From NCBI GenBank assembly GCA_031291305.1, contig JARLJH010000019.1, positions 1-64,000 of the forward strand: 64,000 nt of DNA. Direction: 5' to 3'. Shown here in pieces: positions 1 through 8,255 of this stretch. Made by a program: the position numbers and the translations under genes. This DNA is from Rhodoferax sp. GTDB taxonomy: Bacteria; Pseudomonadota; Gammaproteobacteria; Burkholderiales; Burkholderiaceae_C. The stretch's first letter is position 1, and every line of letters begins with the position of its first letter. The notes beneath the pieces are model-generated. The model was not told where the DNA came from and made no database searches. It saw only the letters and a list, made by a program, of their open reading frames with translations.

Positions 1-95
1 GCCTGATAGAAAAAGAAGCCAAGAGAAACCAAGCCCAAAAACCGGGCACCGTAAACTTCCAGCTTTAACCCGGTCAAGCCACCAGTCAGAAGTTC

Positions 96-1253
96 TCAAC
101 TTCCTCCGCCTTCAGGCTCATACCTGGATTGGAAAATACTTACGCCAATCTTGACCTGATTGGCAAAAACCGTATTGGCGCCTTCAAATGCTAACGACCC
201 GATGAACAGACTCATGGTAAAGCCCACGCCGCACAGCACGCAGACGCCTAAAAACTGCAGCCAGGTACTTTGATCAGGCAAGCGCGCACCGCCAAAGCGC
301 ATCAGCAGCCAAGATGCGCCAAAGACGCCCACAGTTTTACCCAGAACCAGCCCGGTGGCAATGCCCAGCGGCACCGTTTGTGTCAGCGTCGAGAGTGTGA
401 TGCCGCCCAGCGAGACCCCGGCATTGGCAAAAGCAAACACCGGCAGGATGCCATACGCCACCCAGGGATGCAGCGCGTGCTCAACTCGTCCCAGCGGCGA
501 GCCTCCCTTCCCATCGCTCATAGGTACCGCCAACGCGGTGATCACACCGGCCAGAGTGGCATGGATGCCTGACTTGAGCACACACACCCAGATGATCAGG
601 CCGACGATCACGTACGGGCCGATCGCTGTGACACGGCTGCGGTTGAACGCCAGCAACACCAGTGCGCCAGCAGCGGCCGCCAGCAGCATGGTCAGCGACA
701 AATCGTCGGTGTAAAAGAAGGCAATCACCAAAATCGCGCCCAGATCGTCAATGATGGCCACGGCCGTCAGAAATATCTTGAGAGATGCGGGCACCCGGCT
801 GCCCAGCAGCACCAGAATGCCCAGCGCAAAAGCAATGTCAGTCGCCATGGGAATACCCCAGCCGCGCAATGCCACCGCGTCTGACTGGTTGATGACTGCA
901 TAAATCAACGCGGGCACCAGCATGCCACCCAGCGCGGCACCAGCAGGTAACAGCGCCTGTGCTCTGGACGCCAGTTCACCTTCCAGCAATTCGCGCTTGA
1001 TCTCCAACCCCACCAGAAAAAAGAACACCGCCATCCACAAATCGTTTATCCACACCAGCGTCGGTTTGGACAACACCAGCCAGCTATCACCAATGTGCAC
1101 CTCGCTTCTGGCATGCAGAAAGGCGTCGTAATAGGACTGAAGCGGCGAATTGCTCAACATCAACGCCAGCAACGCCGCCAGCGCCAGCAGCACACCACCC
1201 AGGGTCTGCGCGTTGATGAACTGGTTGACGCTGCGAAAAATCAGCTTGAGCAT
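96..1253 (-). CDS. nhaA: Na+/H+ antiporter NhaA, atypical C-terminus
   Basis: Inner-membrane antiporter that expels Na+ in exchange for H+. The 385-residue protein has the NhaA order of hydrophobic segments. The paired aspartates of the ion site are at D169-D170 (AIIDDLGAI), and a further conserved Asp is at 139 (ATDIAFALG). The start follows from MLKLIFRSVNQFI; the gene is divergent from the fumarase gene. The last stretch is odd: after QVKIGV the family normally has a last membrane helix, but here 14 polar residues (ending EGGGS) and a stop follow. Beyond the stop the same strand reads LLTGGLTGL in the same frame, which resembles the missing helix start. The tail may have been altered by a short insertion. 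Family call is firm; whether the protein still works is uncertain. Confidence 0.93.
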   Translation of the reverse strand: MLKLIFRSVNQFINAQTLGGVLLALAALLALMLSNSPLQSYYDAFLHARSEVHIGDSWLVLSKPTLVWINDLWMAVFFFLVGLEIKRELLEGELASRAQALLPAGAALGGMLVPALIYAVINQSDAVALRGWGIPMATDIAFALGILVLLGSRVPASLKIFLTAVAIIDDLGAILVIAFFYTDDLSLTMLLAAAAGALVLLAFNRSRVTAIGPYVIVGLIIWVCVLKSGIHATLAGVITALAVPMSDGKGGSPLGRVEHALHPWVAYGILPVFAFANAGVSLGGITLSTLTQTVPLGIATGLVLGKTVGVFGASWLLMRFGGARLPDQSTWLQFLGVCVLCGVGFTMSLFIGSLAFEGANTVFANQVKIGVSIFQSRYEPEGGGS

Positions 1254-1356
1254 GAGGCAGAAGGCGACGCGAGTCAGCCTGGTGTTGGGGCCACTTGGTT
1301 AAACTGTCATGTTACCGAACGCACTCAAATCCGCTTCACTTTTAAGGCAAATCACC

Positions 1357-2919
1357 ATGAGCAACGCCCCCACTGCCATCCGCCAAGCCGACCTGATCGA
1401 GTCCATCGCCGCCGCGCTGCAATACATCAGCTACTACCACCCAGCTGACTACATCGCCCACCTGGCGCGCGCCTACGAGCGTGAGCAAAACCCTGCTGCC
1501 AAGGATGCCATCGCACAAATTCTGACCAACAGTAAGATGAGCGCCACCGGCCACCGCCCGATCTGCCAGGACACCGGTATCGTCAACGTGTTCCTCAAAG
1601 TGGGCATGGACGTGCGCTGGGAAGGCTTCACTGGTAGCCTCGACGATGCCATCAACGAAGGCGTACGCCGCGCTTACAACTTCCCGGGCAACACCTTGCG
1701 CGCCAGCGTGGTGGCCGACCCCGAGTTTTTGCGCAAGAACACCAAGGACAACACACCCGCCGTCATCAACACCGAAATCGTCCCCGGCAACACCGTGGAA
1801 GTGACGGTTGCAGCCAAAGGCGGTGGCTCTGAAAACAAGAGCAAGATGTACATGCTCAACCCAGGTGACAACGTGGTGGACTGGGTGCTGAAAACCGTGC
1901 CAACCATGGGAGCTGGCTGGTGTCCGCCGGGCATGCTGGGCATCGGCATTGGCGGCACGGCAGAGAAAGCCGTGCTGATGGCCAAGGAAAGCCTGATGGA
2001 CGACCTGAACATGTACGAGTTGCAAGCCAAAGCGGCCAGCGGCGCAGAACTCTCCAACGTTGAAAAACTCCGCCTGGAGCTATACGAAAAAGTCAACGCG
2101 CTGGGCATCGGCGCGCAAGGCCTGGGCGGTTTAACCACGGTGCTGGACGTGAAGATTCAGATGTACCCGACCCACGCCGCCAGCAAGCCGATTGCCATGA
2201 TCCCGAACTGCGCCGCCACCCGCCACGCGCACTTTGTGATGGACGGCAGCGGCCCGGTCTACCTGACCCCGCCATCGCTCGACACCTGGCCCGATGTAGC
2301 CTGGACCCCCGACTACGTCAAGAGCAAAAAGGTCGACCTCAACACGCTCACAAAAGAAGAAGTCGCCAGCTGGAAACCCGGCGATACCCTGCTGCTCAAC
2401 GGCAAGATGCTGACCGGTCGTGATGCCGCCCACAAGCGCATCCAGCAAATGCTGGCCAAGGGCGAAAAGCTGCCGGTGGACTTCACCAACCGCGTCATCT
2501 ACTACGTCGGCCCGGTCGACCCGGTGGGTGACGAAGCCGTCGGCCCCGCAGGCCCGACCACCGCCACCCGCATGGATGGTTTCACCGAGATGATGCTGGC
2601 CCAGACCGGCCTGATCGCCATGATCGGCAAGTCCGAACGCGGCCCGGTCGCCATCGAAGCCATCAAAAAACACAAGTCAGCCTATCTGATGGCCGTGGGC
2701 GGCGCGGCTTATCTGGTCTCCAAAGCCATCAAGACCGCCAAGGTGCTGGGCTTTGCCGATCTGGGCATGGAAGCCATCTACGAATTCGACGTGGTTGACA
2801 TGCCAGTGACCGTCGCCGTTGATGCCCAAGGCATCAGCGTGCACAACACCGGCCCGGCTGAATGGCAAGAACGCATTGCCAGCGGCGAATTCAAGGGTAT
2901 CACCATCTCCGGTAGCTGA
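1357..2919 (+). CDS. Fumarate hydratase, class I (iron-sulfur)
   Basis: TCA-cycle enzyme interconverting fumarate and malate in the cytoplasm with an oxygen-sensitive [4Fe-4S] cluster. The 520 residues match the fused class I (FumA/FumB-like) architecture: an N-terminal cluster-binding domain with the cysteines in RPICQDTG, GWCPPG and PNCAATRHAHF, then a C-terminal domain with VGPVDPVGDEAVGPAGPTT. The start is set at ATG 1357 (MSNAPTAIRQADLI), where homology begins, rather than an upstream in-frame ATG at 1309; an AAGG lies just before it. The stop TGA is directly followed by the TTG start of murI, so the two genes are probably cotranscribed. Confidence 0.95.
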   Translation: MSNAPTAIRQADLIESIAAALQYISYYHPADYIAHLARAYEREQNPAAKDAIAQILTNSKMSATGHRPICQDTGIVNVFLKVGMDVRWEGFTGSLDDAINEGVRRAYNFPGNTLRASVVADPEFLRKNTKDNTPAVINTEIVPGNTVEVTVAAKGGGSENKSKMYMLNPGDNVVDWVLKTVPTMGAGWCPPGMLGIGIGGTAEKAVLMAKESLMDDLNMYELQAKAASGAELSNVEKLRLELYEKVNALGIGAQGLGGLTTVLDVKIQMYPTHAASKPIAMIPNCAATRHAHFVMDGSGPVYLTPPSLDTWPDVAWTPDYVKSKKVDLNTLTKEEVASWKPGDTLLLNGKMLTGRDAAHKRIQQMLAKGEKLPVDFTNRVIYYVGPVDPVGDEAVGPAGPTTATRMDGFTEMMLAQTGLIAMIGKSERGPVAIEAIKKHKSAYLMAVGGAAYLVSKAIKTAKVLGFADLGMEAIYEFDVVDMPVTVAVDAQGISVHNTGPAEWQERIASGEFKGITISGS

Positions 2920-3756
2920 TTGACTCTGGCCCCCCCTTCATCAGACACCCTGCCACGCCAGCACCCCATCGGGGTGTTTGACAGCGGCGTGGGTGGTTTG
3001 AGCATCCTCAAGGCACTGCGCGCCGAGCTACCGTTTGAGGACTTTGTCTACGTGGCCGACAGCGGGTTTGCACCCTATGGCGAGCGTGATGAAGGCTTTG
3101 TCGTAGAGCGCTCGCGGCTCATCGCCCGGCATTTGCTCGACCATAATCACCTTCCTATCAAGGCGCTGGTGATTGCCTGCAACACCGCCACAGCGGCGGC
3201 CATTCACCTCCTGCGCCAGGACCACCCTGCCCTGCCGATCATCGGCGTGGAGCCAGCCCTTAAACCGGCCATTGCCCTGAGCCACACCAAACGCATCGGC
3301 GTCATGGCCACACGCGGCACCCTCAACAGCCGCAAATTCCGGACCCTGCTGGACTCACTTGCCGGACAAGCCAGCTTCATCTGCCAGCCGTGCGACGGTC
3401 TGGCTGATGCCATCGAACGCAGAGATACTACAAAACTAATAGCTCTATGCCAAGAATATACGGGGGCTATAGGCCAATTTAGCACTCAAACAAATGACAT
3501 TGACACGCTTGTGTTGGGCTGCACGCATTACCCGTTTGCCATTGAGCACATCCGCAAGCTGGTGGCACCGGGCGTGCAGATCGTTGATAACGGTGCACCG
3601 GTGGCCCGGCAAACCCGCAGGGTGCTGACACAGCATGCCAACGCCGATCACACTGGTCAGATCACGCTATGCACCACAGGCGACCCTGCTCTGCTTGCCC
3701 AAGCCGCCGCACGTTGGCTCGACCTGGATACCAGCGTGGAAAAATTGACGCTTTAG
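2920..3756 (+). CDS. murI: Glutamate racemase
   Basis: Cytoplasmic enzyme converting L- to D-glutamate for peptidoglycan. The 278 residues carry the hallmark motifs: GVFDSGVGG (D21, S22), IACNTATAA (catalytic C87) and LGCTHYPF (catalytic C201). The start is TTG at 2920, abutting the fumarase stop; no ATG lies before the GVFDSGVGG motif. Residues 168-190 (RDTTKLIALCQEYTGAIGQF) replace a usually different linker. They are encoded by an in-frame copy of the dispersed Comamonadaceae-type repeat, which lies between catalytic segments and evidently does not stop translation. Confidence 0.95.
   Translation: MTLAPPSSDTLPRQHPIGVFDSGVGGLSILKALRAELPFEDFVYVADSGFAPYGERDEGFVVERSRLIARHLLDHNHLPIKALVIACNTATAAAIHLLRQDHPALPIIGVEPALKPAIALSHTKRIGVMATRGTLNSRKFRTLLDSLAGQASFICQPCDGLADAIERRDTTKLIALCQEYTGAIGQFSTQTNDIDTLVLGCTHYPFAIEHIRKLVAPGVQIVDNGAPVARQTRRVLTQHANADHTGQITLCTTGDPALLAQAAARWLDLDTSVEKLTL
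3438..3480 (+). repeat. Dispersed ~45-bp repeat, copy inside murI
   Basis: AATAGCTCTA, a spacer, then GGGGGCTATAGGCC: the inverse orientation of the TAGCCC...ACAGCTA repeat seen between genes elsewhere in the window. Here it is read through in frame as part of murI. Confidence 0.6.
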
Positions 3757-3810
3757 CAGCTTGACCCGGTGGGCTACAGAACATCGCGCCATCCGGGATA
3801 ATCCCCGGCC

Positions 3811-5031
3811 ATGAATCCCCTGCTCCCTCTGCTTCAACCCTACCCCTTTGAGCGCTTGCGCCAACTTTTTGACGGTGTCACGCCCAACCCCGCCTACAAA
3901 CCCATCAGCCTGGGCATTGGTGAACCCAAACACGCCACGCCACCTTTCATCCAGCAAGCGCTGTGTAATGCCATCAACCGCACACCCAGCGGCCTGGCCG
4001 CTTACCCGGCCACGACGGGCGAGCCTGCTTTGCGCCAGGCTTTTGCGGCCTGGCTGGACAAACGTTATGGCCTGAGCGTCAACCCCTTCACCCAGACACT
4101 GCCGGTGAATGGCTCGCGCGAGGCTCTGTTTGCGTTGACGCAGACCATCATCAATCCGGGTGATAGCGCTGTGACCGGCCAAAAGCCCATCGTCGTCTGC
4201 CCGAATCCGTTCTATCAAATCTATGAAGGTGCTGCACTGCTGGCAGGCGCCGAGCCGTATTACGTGGCCAGCGACCCGGCGCGCAACTTTGCGCCGGACT
4301 GGAGCAGCGTGCCGGAATCGGTGTGGGCGCGCACCCAGCAAGTGTTTGTTTGCTCACCCGGTAACCCGACCGGTGCCGTGATGCCACTGTCTGAATGGCA
4401 AAACCTGTTTGCGCTGAGCGACCGCTTTGGCTTTGTCATCGCCCCAGACGAGTGCTACAGCGAGATCTATTTCCGCGATGAGCCGCCTCTGGGCGGCATG
4501 GAGGCTGCAGCCAAGCTGGGCCGTCACGACTTCAAAAACCTGATCTCGCTCACCAGCCTGTCCAAGCGCAGCAACCTGCCCGGCATGCGCAGCGGCTTTG
4601 TGGCGGGCGATGCCGCCATCATCAGCCAGTTTTTGCTCTACCGCACCTACCATGGCTGCGCCATGAGCCCGGTGGTGCAAACCGCCAGCATCGCCGCCTG
4701 GGGTGACGAAGACCATGTGGTGGCCAACCGGGCGCTGTACCGAGCCAAATTTGCCGAGGTGACGCCGCTGCTGGCTGAGGTCATGAACGTGGCCTTGCCC
4801 GACGCCGGTTTTTACCTGTGGGCCGATGTAGCGGGTGATGAGTTGGCGTTTACCCGTGATCTTTACGCAAATTACAATGTGACTGTGCTGCCGGGGTCGT
4901 ACCTGGCGCGCGAGGCGCAGGGCAGCAACCCGGGCGCAAGCCGCATCCGCATGGCCCTGGTAGCCGACACACCTGAGTGTGTAGAAGCCGCGCACCGCAT
5001 TCGCCATTTTGTAATGGGCCGGGCACGCTAG
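3811..5031 (+). CDS. dapC: Succinyldiaminopimelate transaminase
   Basis: PLP-dependent aminotransferase that makes N-succinyl-L,L-diaminopimelate in the succinylase branch of lysine/meso-DAP synthesis. The 406 residues show fold-type I motifs: CSPGNPTG, the PLP-phenol Asp in APDECYSE (D213), and the Schiff-base lysine in SLSKRSNLPGMRSG (K252). The start MNPLLPLLQPYPFERLRQLF is typical of betaproteobacterial DapC. No clear Shine-Dalgarno precedes it; instead a short hairpin (CCGGG/CCCGG) sits just upstream. It is followed by dapD at a 58-base gap, supporting the pathway call. DapE is not in the window. Confidence 0.93.
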   Translation: MNPLLPLLQPYPFERLRQLFDGVTPNPAYKPISLGIGEPKHATPPFIQQALCNAINRTPSGLAAYPATTGEPALRQAFAAWLDKRYGLSVNPFTQTLPVNGSREALFALTQTIINPGDSAVTGQKPIVVCPNPFYQIYEGAALLAGAEPYYVASDPARNFAPDWSSVPESVWARTQQVFVCSPGNPTGAVMPLSEWQNLFALSDRFGFVIAPDECYSEIYFRDEPPLGGMEAAAKLGRHDFKNLISLTSLSKRSNLPGMRSGFVAGDAAIISQFLLYRTYHGCAMSPVVQTASIAAWGDEDHVVANRALYRAKFAEVTPLLAEVMNVALPDAGFYLWADVAGDELAFTRDLYANYNVTVLPGSYLAREAQGSNPGASRIRMALVADTPECVEAAHRIRHFVMGRAR

Positions 5032-5089
5032 CGCCAGATTCGCCCGATGACAGCAACAATTTCAATCACCATTCCTGAGAGACAAACCC

Positions 5090-5914
5090 ATGACCCAACA
5101 ACTGCAAACCATTCTGGACGCCGCCTGGGAAGATCGCGCCAACCTGTCTGTCGCCTCGGCACCCAAAGAAGTGACCGATGCTGTTGAGCACGTCATTCAT
5201 TCGCTCAACAACGGCCAACTGCGTGTCGCCACCCGCGACGGCGTCGGCCAATGGACCACACACCAGTGGATCAAAAAAGCCGTTCTGCTGAGCTTTCGCC
5301 TGCGCGACAACGAAGTCATGGGCGCAGGTGACCTGAGCTTTTACGACAAGGTGCCCACCAAGTTTTCCGGGATGGACGAAGCCGGCTTCCGTGCCACAGG
5401 TGTACGCATCGTTCCTCCCGCCGTCGCGCGTCGTGGCAGCTATCTGGCAAAAGGCGTGATCCTGATGCCATCGTTTGTCAACATCGGCGCGTATGTGGAT
5501 GAAGGCACCATGGTCGACACCTGGGCGGCCGTGGGCTCTTGCGCGCAGATCGGCAAAAACGTGCACCTGAGCGGTGGCGTCGGCATTGGCGGCGTGCTCG
5601 AACCCATGCAAGCCAACCCGACCATCATTGAGGACAACTGCTTCATCGGTGCCCGTTCCGAAATCGTCGAAGGCGTGATCGTCGAAGAAAATTCGGTGAT
5701 TTCGATGGGGGTCTACATTGGCCAAAGCACACCTATCTATGACCGCGCCACCGACACCGTGAGTTATGGCCGCATTCCGGCCGGCTCGGTGGTGATTTCC
5801 GGCAACCTACCCAAGGAAGGTGGCAAATACAGCCTGTATGCGGCGATCATCGTCAAGCACGTCGACGCGCAAACCCGCGCCAAAACCAGTTTGAATGATC
5901 TGCTGAGAGATTGA
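5090..5914 (+). CDS. dapD: Tetrahydrodipicolinate N-succinyltransferase
   Basis: Transfers succinyl from succinyl-CoA to tetrahydrodipicolinate, the step before DapC. The 274-residue protein has a helical N-terminal domain and a left-handed beta helix of hexapeptide repeats (about residues 100-235), with the typical [20 protein letters not shown] and [15 protein letters not shown]-like segments. GAGAGAC lies before the ATG. The stop codon falls inside the first copy of a duplicated hairpin element that continues downstream. Confidence 0.97.
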   Translation: MTQQLQTILDAAWEDRANLSVASAPKEVTDAVEHVIHSLNNGQLRVATRDGVGQWTTHQWIKKAVLLSFRLRDNEVMGAGDLSFYDKVPTKFSGMDEAGFRATGVRIVPPAVARRGSYLAKGVILMPSFVNIGAYVDEGTMVDTWAAVGSCAQIGKNVHLSGGVGIGGVLEPMQANPTIIEDNCFIGARSEIVEGVIVEENSVISMGVYIGQSTPIYDRATDTVSYGRIPAGSVVISGNLPKEGGKYSLYAAIIVKHVDAQTRAKTSLNDLLRD

Positions 5915-6050
5915 GGGACAGACCAAAAGTTACACGAAGTGAACTTATGCTCTGTCCCCAACTGATCGTCGGATGTCTGGATGTCCGGATTGAGGGATAG
6001 ACCAAAAGTTACACGAAGTGAACTTTGCTCTGTCCCCAACTGATCATCGA
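5909..6050 (+). repeat. Tandem duplicated hairpin element between dapD and pilU
   Basis: Two near-identical units, 5909-5971 and 5988-6050, each starting GATTGAGGGA and ending CCCCAACTGATC. Within each unit GGGACAGA pairs with TCTGTCCC, and AGTTACAC pairs imperfectly with GTGAACT around GAA. The first unit includes the dapD stop codon; the second ends 22 bases before the pilU start. It may act as a terminator/attenuator or be a REP-like mobile hairpin; function is not established. Confidence 0.8.
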
Positions 6051-6072
6051 ACGTATCGAAGAAGGCCCCAAT

Positions 6073-7254
6073 ATGGCAACCACCGACAACGCCTCTGAAA
6101 GCACCATGCGCCGTATCTTGCGGCTCATGTCTGAAAAACGCGCCTCGGATGTCTATCTGTCAGCCCAGTCACCCGCACTGATTCGCATCAACGGCGTGTG
6201 CATGCCCATCAACAGCCAGGTTCTGCCACCAGAGGCGCCTTTGAACCTGCTTGTTGAAATTCTGCCGCCAGACCAGATTCAGGAGCTCAAGGACAGCAAC
6301 GAGCTCAATGTCGCCTGGTCAATGCCTGGCGTGGGGCGTTTTCGCATCAGCGCCATGAACCAACGCGGCACCTATGCAGCGGTGATCCGTTTCATTGTCA
6401 ATGAAGTGCCACCCATGTCGGCTCTGGCGCTACCGCCCTTGCTGGCCGACTTGATGCTGCAAAAACGCGGGCTGATTTTGATGGTAGGTGCCACGGGCTC
6501 GGGCAAGAGCACCACACTGGCCTCCATGATCGACCACCGCAACACCAATGCCTCGGGCCACATCCTGACCATTGAGGACCCGGTGGAGTTTCTGTTCAAA
6601 AACAAACGTTCAGTGGTCAACCAGCGCGAGGTCGGCACCGACACCGCATCGTTGCAGGTCGCTCTGAAAAATGCACTGCGCCAGGCGCCCGACGTGATCA
6701 TGATCGGCGAAATCCGCGATCAGGAAACCATGAGCGCAGCCATAGCCTATGCACAGACCGGCCATTTGTGTCTGGCCACCCTTCACGCCAACAACAGCTA
6801 CCAGGCGCTGAACCGTATCCTGAGCTTCTACCAGGCAGAAGTACGTCCCACCATGCTGGGCGACCTGGCGGCGGCCATGCGCGCCATCGTCTCGCAGCGG
6901 CTGCTGCGCACGGTGGCCAACACCCGCACCCCGGCCGTGGAAATCATGCTCAACACCCGACTGGTGGCCGAGATGATCGAAAAAGGCAACTTCTCCGGCA
7001 TTGTTGAAGCGATGGAAAAATCACTGGCCGAAGGCAGCCAGACGTTCGAGCAAGACATTGCGCGGCTCATCATGGCGGGCATTGTGGATCGCAAGGAAGG
7101 CCTGGCCAACTCCGATTCGCCCACCAACCTGATGTGGCGCTTGCAAAATGACTTCACCAGCCAGCCCAGCGCCCAAGCCCTGGCCAAAGCCAATGAACCC
7201 GACCCGGACGACCAGCCCACTTTCACCGAAATCACGCTGGACATGAGCCATTAA
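6073..7254 (+). CDS. pilU: PilT/PilU-type twisting motility ATPase
   Basis: Hexameric secretion-type ATPase acting at the cytoplasmic base of type IV pili, where it powers or assists retraction. The 393 residues show Walker A GATGSGKST (139-147), the Asp box around TIEDPVEF, Walker B VIMIGEIRDQET and the His box TGHLCLATLHANN. Length and the extended C-terminus fit PilU better than PilT. The start is ATG 6073, with GAAGAAGG upstream; an earlier in-frame ATG lies inside the repeat element and is unlikely. No other pilus genes are nearby, so the substrate is inferred from family only. Confidence 0.88.
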   Translation: MATTDNASESTMRRILRLMSEKRASDVYLSAQSPALIRINGVCMPINSQVLPPEAPLNLLVEILPPDQIQELKDSNELNVAWSMPGVGRFRISAMNQRGTYAAVIRFIVNEVPPMSALALPPLLADLMLQKRGLILMVGATGSGKSTTLASMIDHRNTNASGHILTIEDPVEFLFKNKRSVVNQREVGTDTASLQVALKNALRQAPDVIMIGEIRDQETMSAAIAYAQTGHLCLATLHANNSYQALNRILSFYQAEVRPTMLGDLAAAMRAIVSQRLLRTVANTRTPAVEIMLNTRLVAEMIEKGNFSGIVEAMEKSLAEGSQTFEQDIARLIMAGIVDRKEGLANSDSPTNLMWRLQNDFTSQPSAQALAKANEPDPDDQPTFTEITLDMSH

Positions 7255-7278
7255 GCGCCCTGTCACAAACCAAGCCCC

Positions 7279-8208
7279 ATGCCTGCATCCTCCCCCACCC
7301 CCCTGACGCTACTGCCATGCGTGACCCAGGCCGCACAGCAGCTGACACAGGCCGGTGTCGCCTTCGGCCACGGCACCAACAACGCATTCGATGAAGCTGC
7401 CTGGCTGGTGCTATGGCGTCTGGGCTTGCCGCTGGACACCTCGCTGGCCCCTGAAGATGAAGCATCAAAACGCCCTGTAGCCCCCGCAGAACAAGGGCTT
7501 ATAGCTACATTGATTGAAGCACGTATTGCCACCCGCAAGCCAGCTGCCTATCTGACCAAAGAAGCCTGGCTGCAAGGGGTGTCCTTCTATATCGATGAGC
7601 GGGCCATCGTGCCGCGCTCCTTGATTGCCGAGGTGCTGATGGAAGGTCATCTGGACTACTGGCTCAACGAAGAAACCCACCGCGTGCTCGATTTATGCAC
7701 CGGCAACGGCAGCCTGGCCGTTATTGCCGCCATGGTCTATCCAGACGTGAAGGTACAAGCCAGCGACATCAGCCCCGAGGCGCTGGAAGTGGCACGCATC
7801 AACATTGACCGCCACGGCCTGCATGAGCGCATCTCGCTGCGCCAGTGCGACGGCATTCCCAAAACCGGTAGCCACTATGACCTGATCCTGTGCAACCCGC
7901 CGTATGTCAACGCCGACAGCATGGCCGCCCTGCCGCCGGAATTTCGGGCCGAACCCGCGCTGGCACTGGACGGCAACATTGCAGGTGGCCGCGATGGGAT
8001 GGATTTCATCCGCAGCCTGTTGCGCGATGCGCCCGCGCAAATGAGCGAAGAAGCCATTCTGGTGCTCGAAATCGGCCACGAACGTGCCCATTTCGAAGCA
8101 GCTTTTCCAACACTCGAAGTCATCTGGCTTGAAACCAGCGCCGGTGAAGACCAGGTGCTACTGATGACACGCGCGGCGCTTCTGGCTGCTGGCACGGCTG
8201 CCACCTAA
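7279..8208 (+). CDS. prmB: Ribosomal protein L3 glutamine methyltransferase
   Basis: SAM-dependent N5-glutamine methyltransferase of the HemK family that modifies ribosomal protein L3. The 309 residues include the SAM loop LDLCTGNGS (137-145), the acidic ASDISPEAL and the substrate-binding NPPY (206-209). VPRSLIAEVL before the SAM domain is typical of PrmB rather than PrmC. Residues 63-82 (SKRPVAPAEQGLIATLIEAR) come from an in-frame copy of the dispersed repeat and form a linker. It follows pilU by 24 bases, so probably the same transcript. Confidence 0.92.
   Translation: MPASSPTPLTLLPCVTQAAQQLTQAGVAFGHGTNNAFDEAAWLVLWRLGLPLDTSLAPEDEASKRPVAPAEQGLIATLIEARIATRKPAAYLTKEAWLQGVSFYIDERAIVPRSLIAEVLMEGHLDYWLNEETHRVLDLCTGNGSLAVIAAMVYPDVKVQASDISPEALEVARINIDRHGLHERISLRQCDGIPKTGSHYDLILCNPPYVNADSMAALPPEFRAEPALALDGNIAGGRDGMDFIRSLLRDAPAQMSEEAILVLEIGHERAHFEAAFPTLEVIWLETSAGEDQVLLMTRAALLAAGTAAT
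7466..7514 (+). repeat. Dispersed ~45-bp repeat, copy inside prmB
   Basis: CCCTGTAGCCCCCGCAGAAC then GGGCTTATAGCTAC: matches the TAGCCC...AGCTA pattern. It is read in frame between the N-terminal helices and the rest of PrmB. Confidence 0.65.
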
Positions 8209-8255
8209 AATCCGAACTTGCCGTCCGGCGGCCACCACCTACAAGAAACCTTCTT

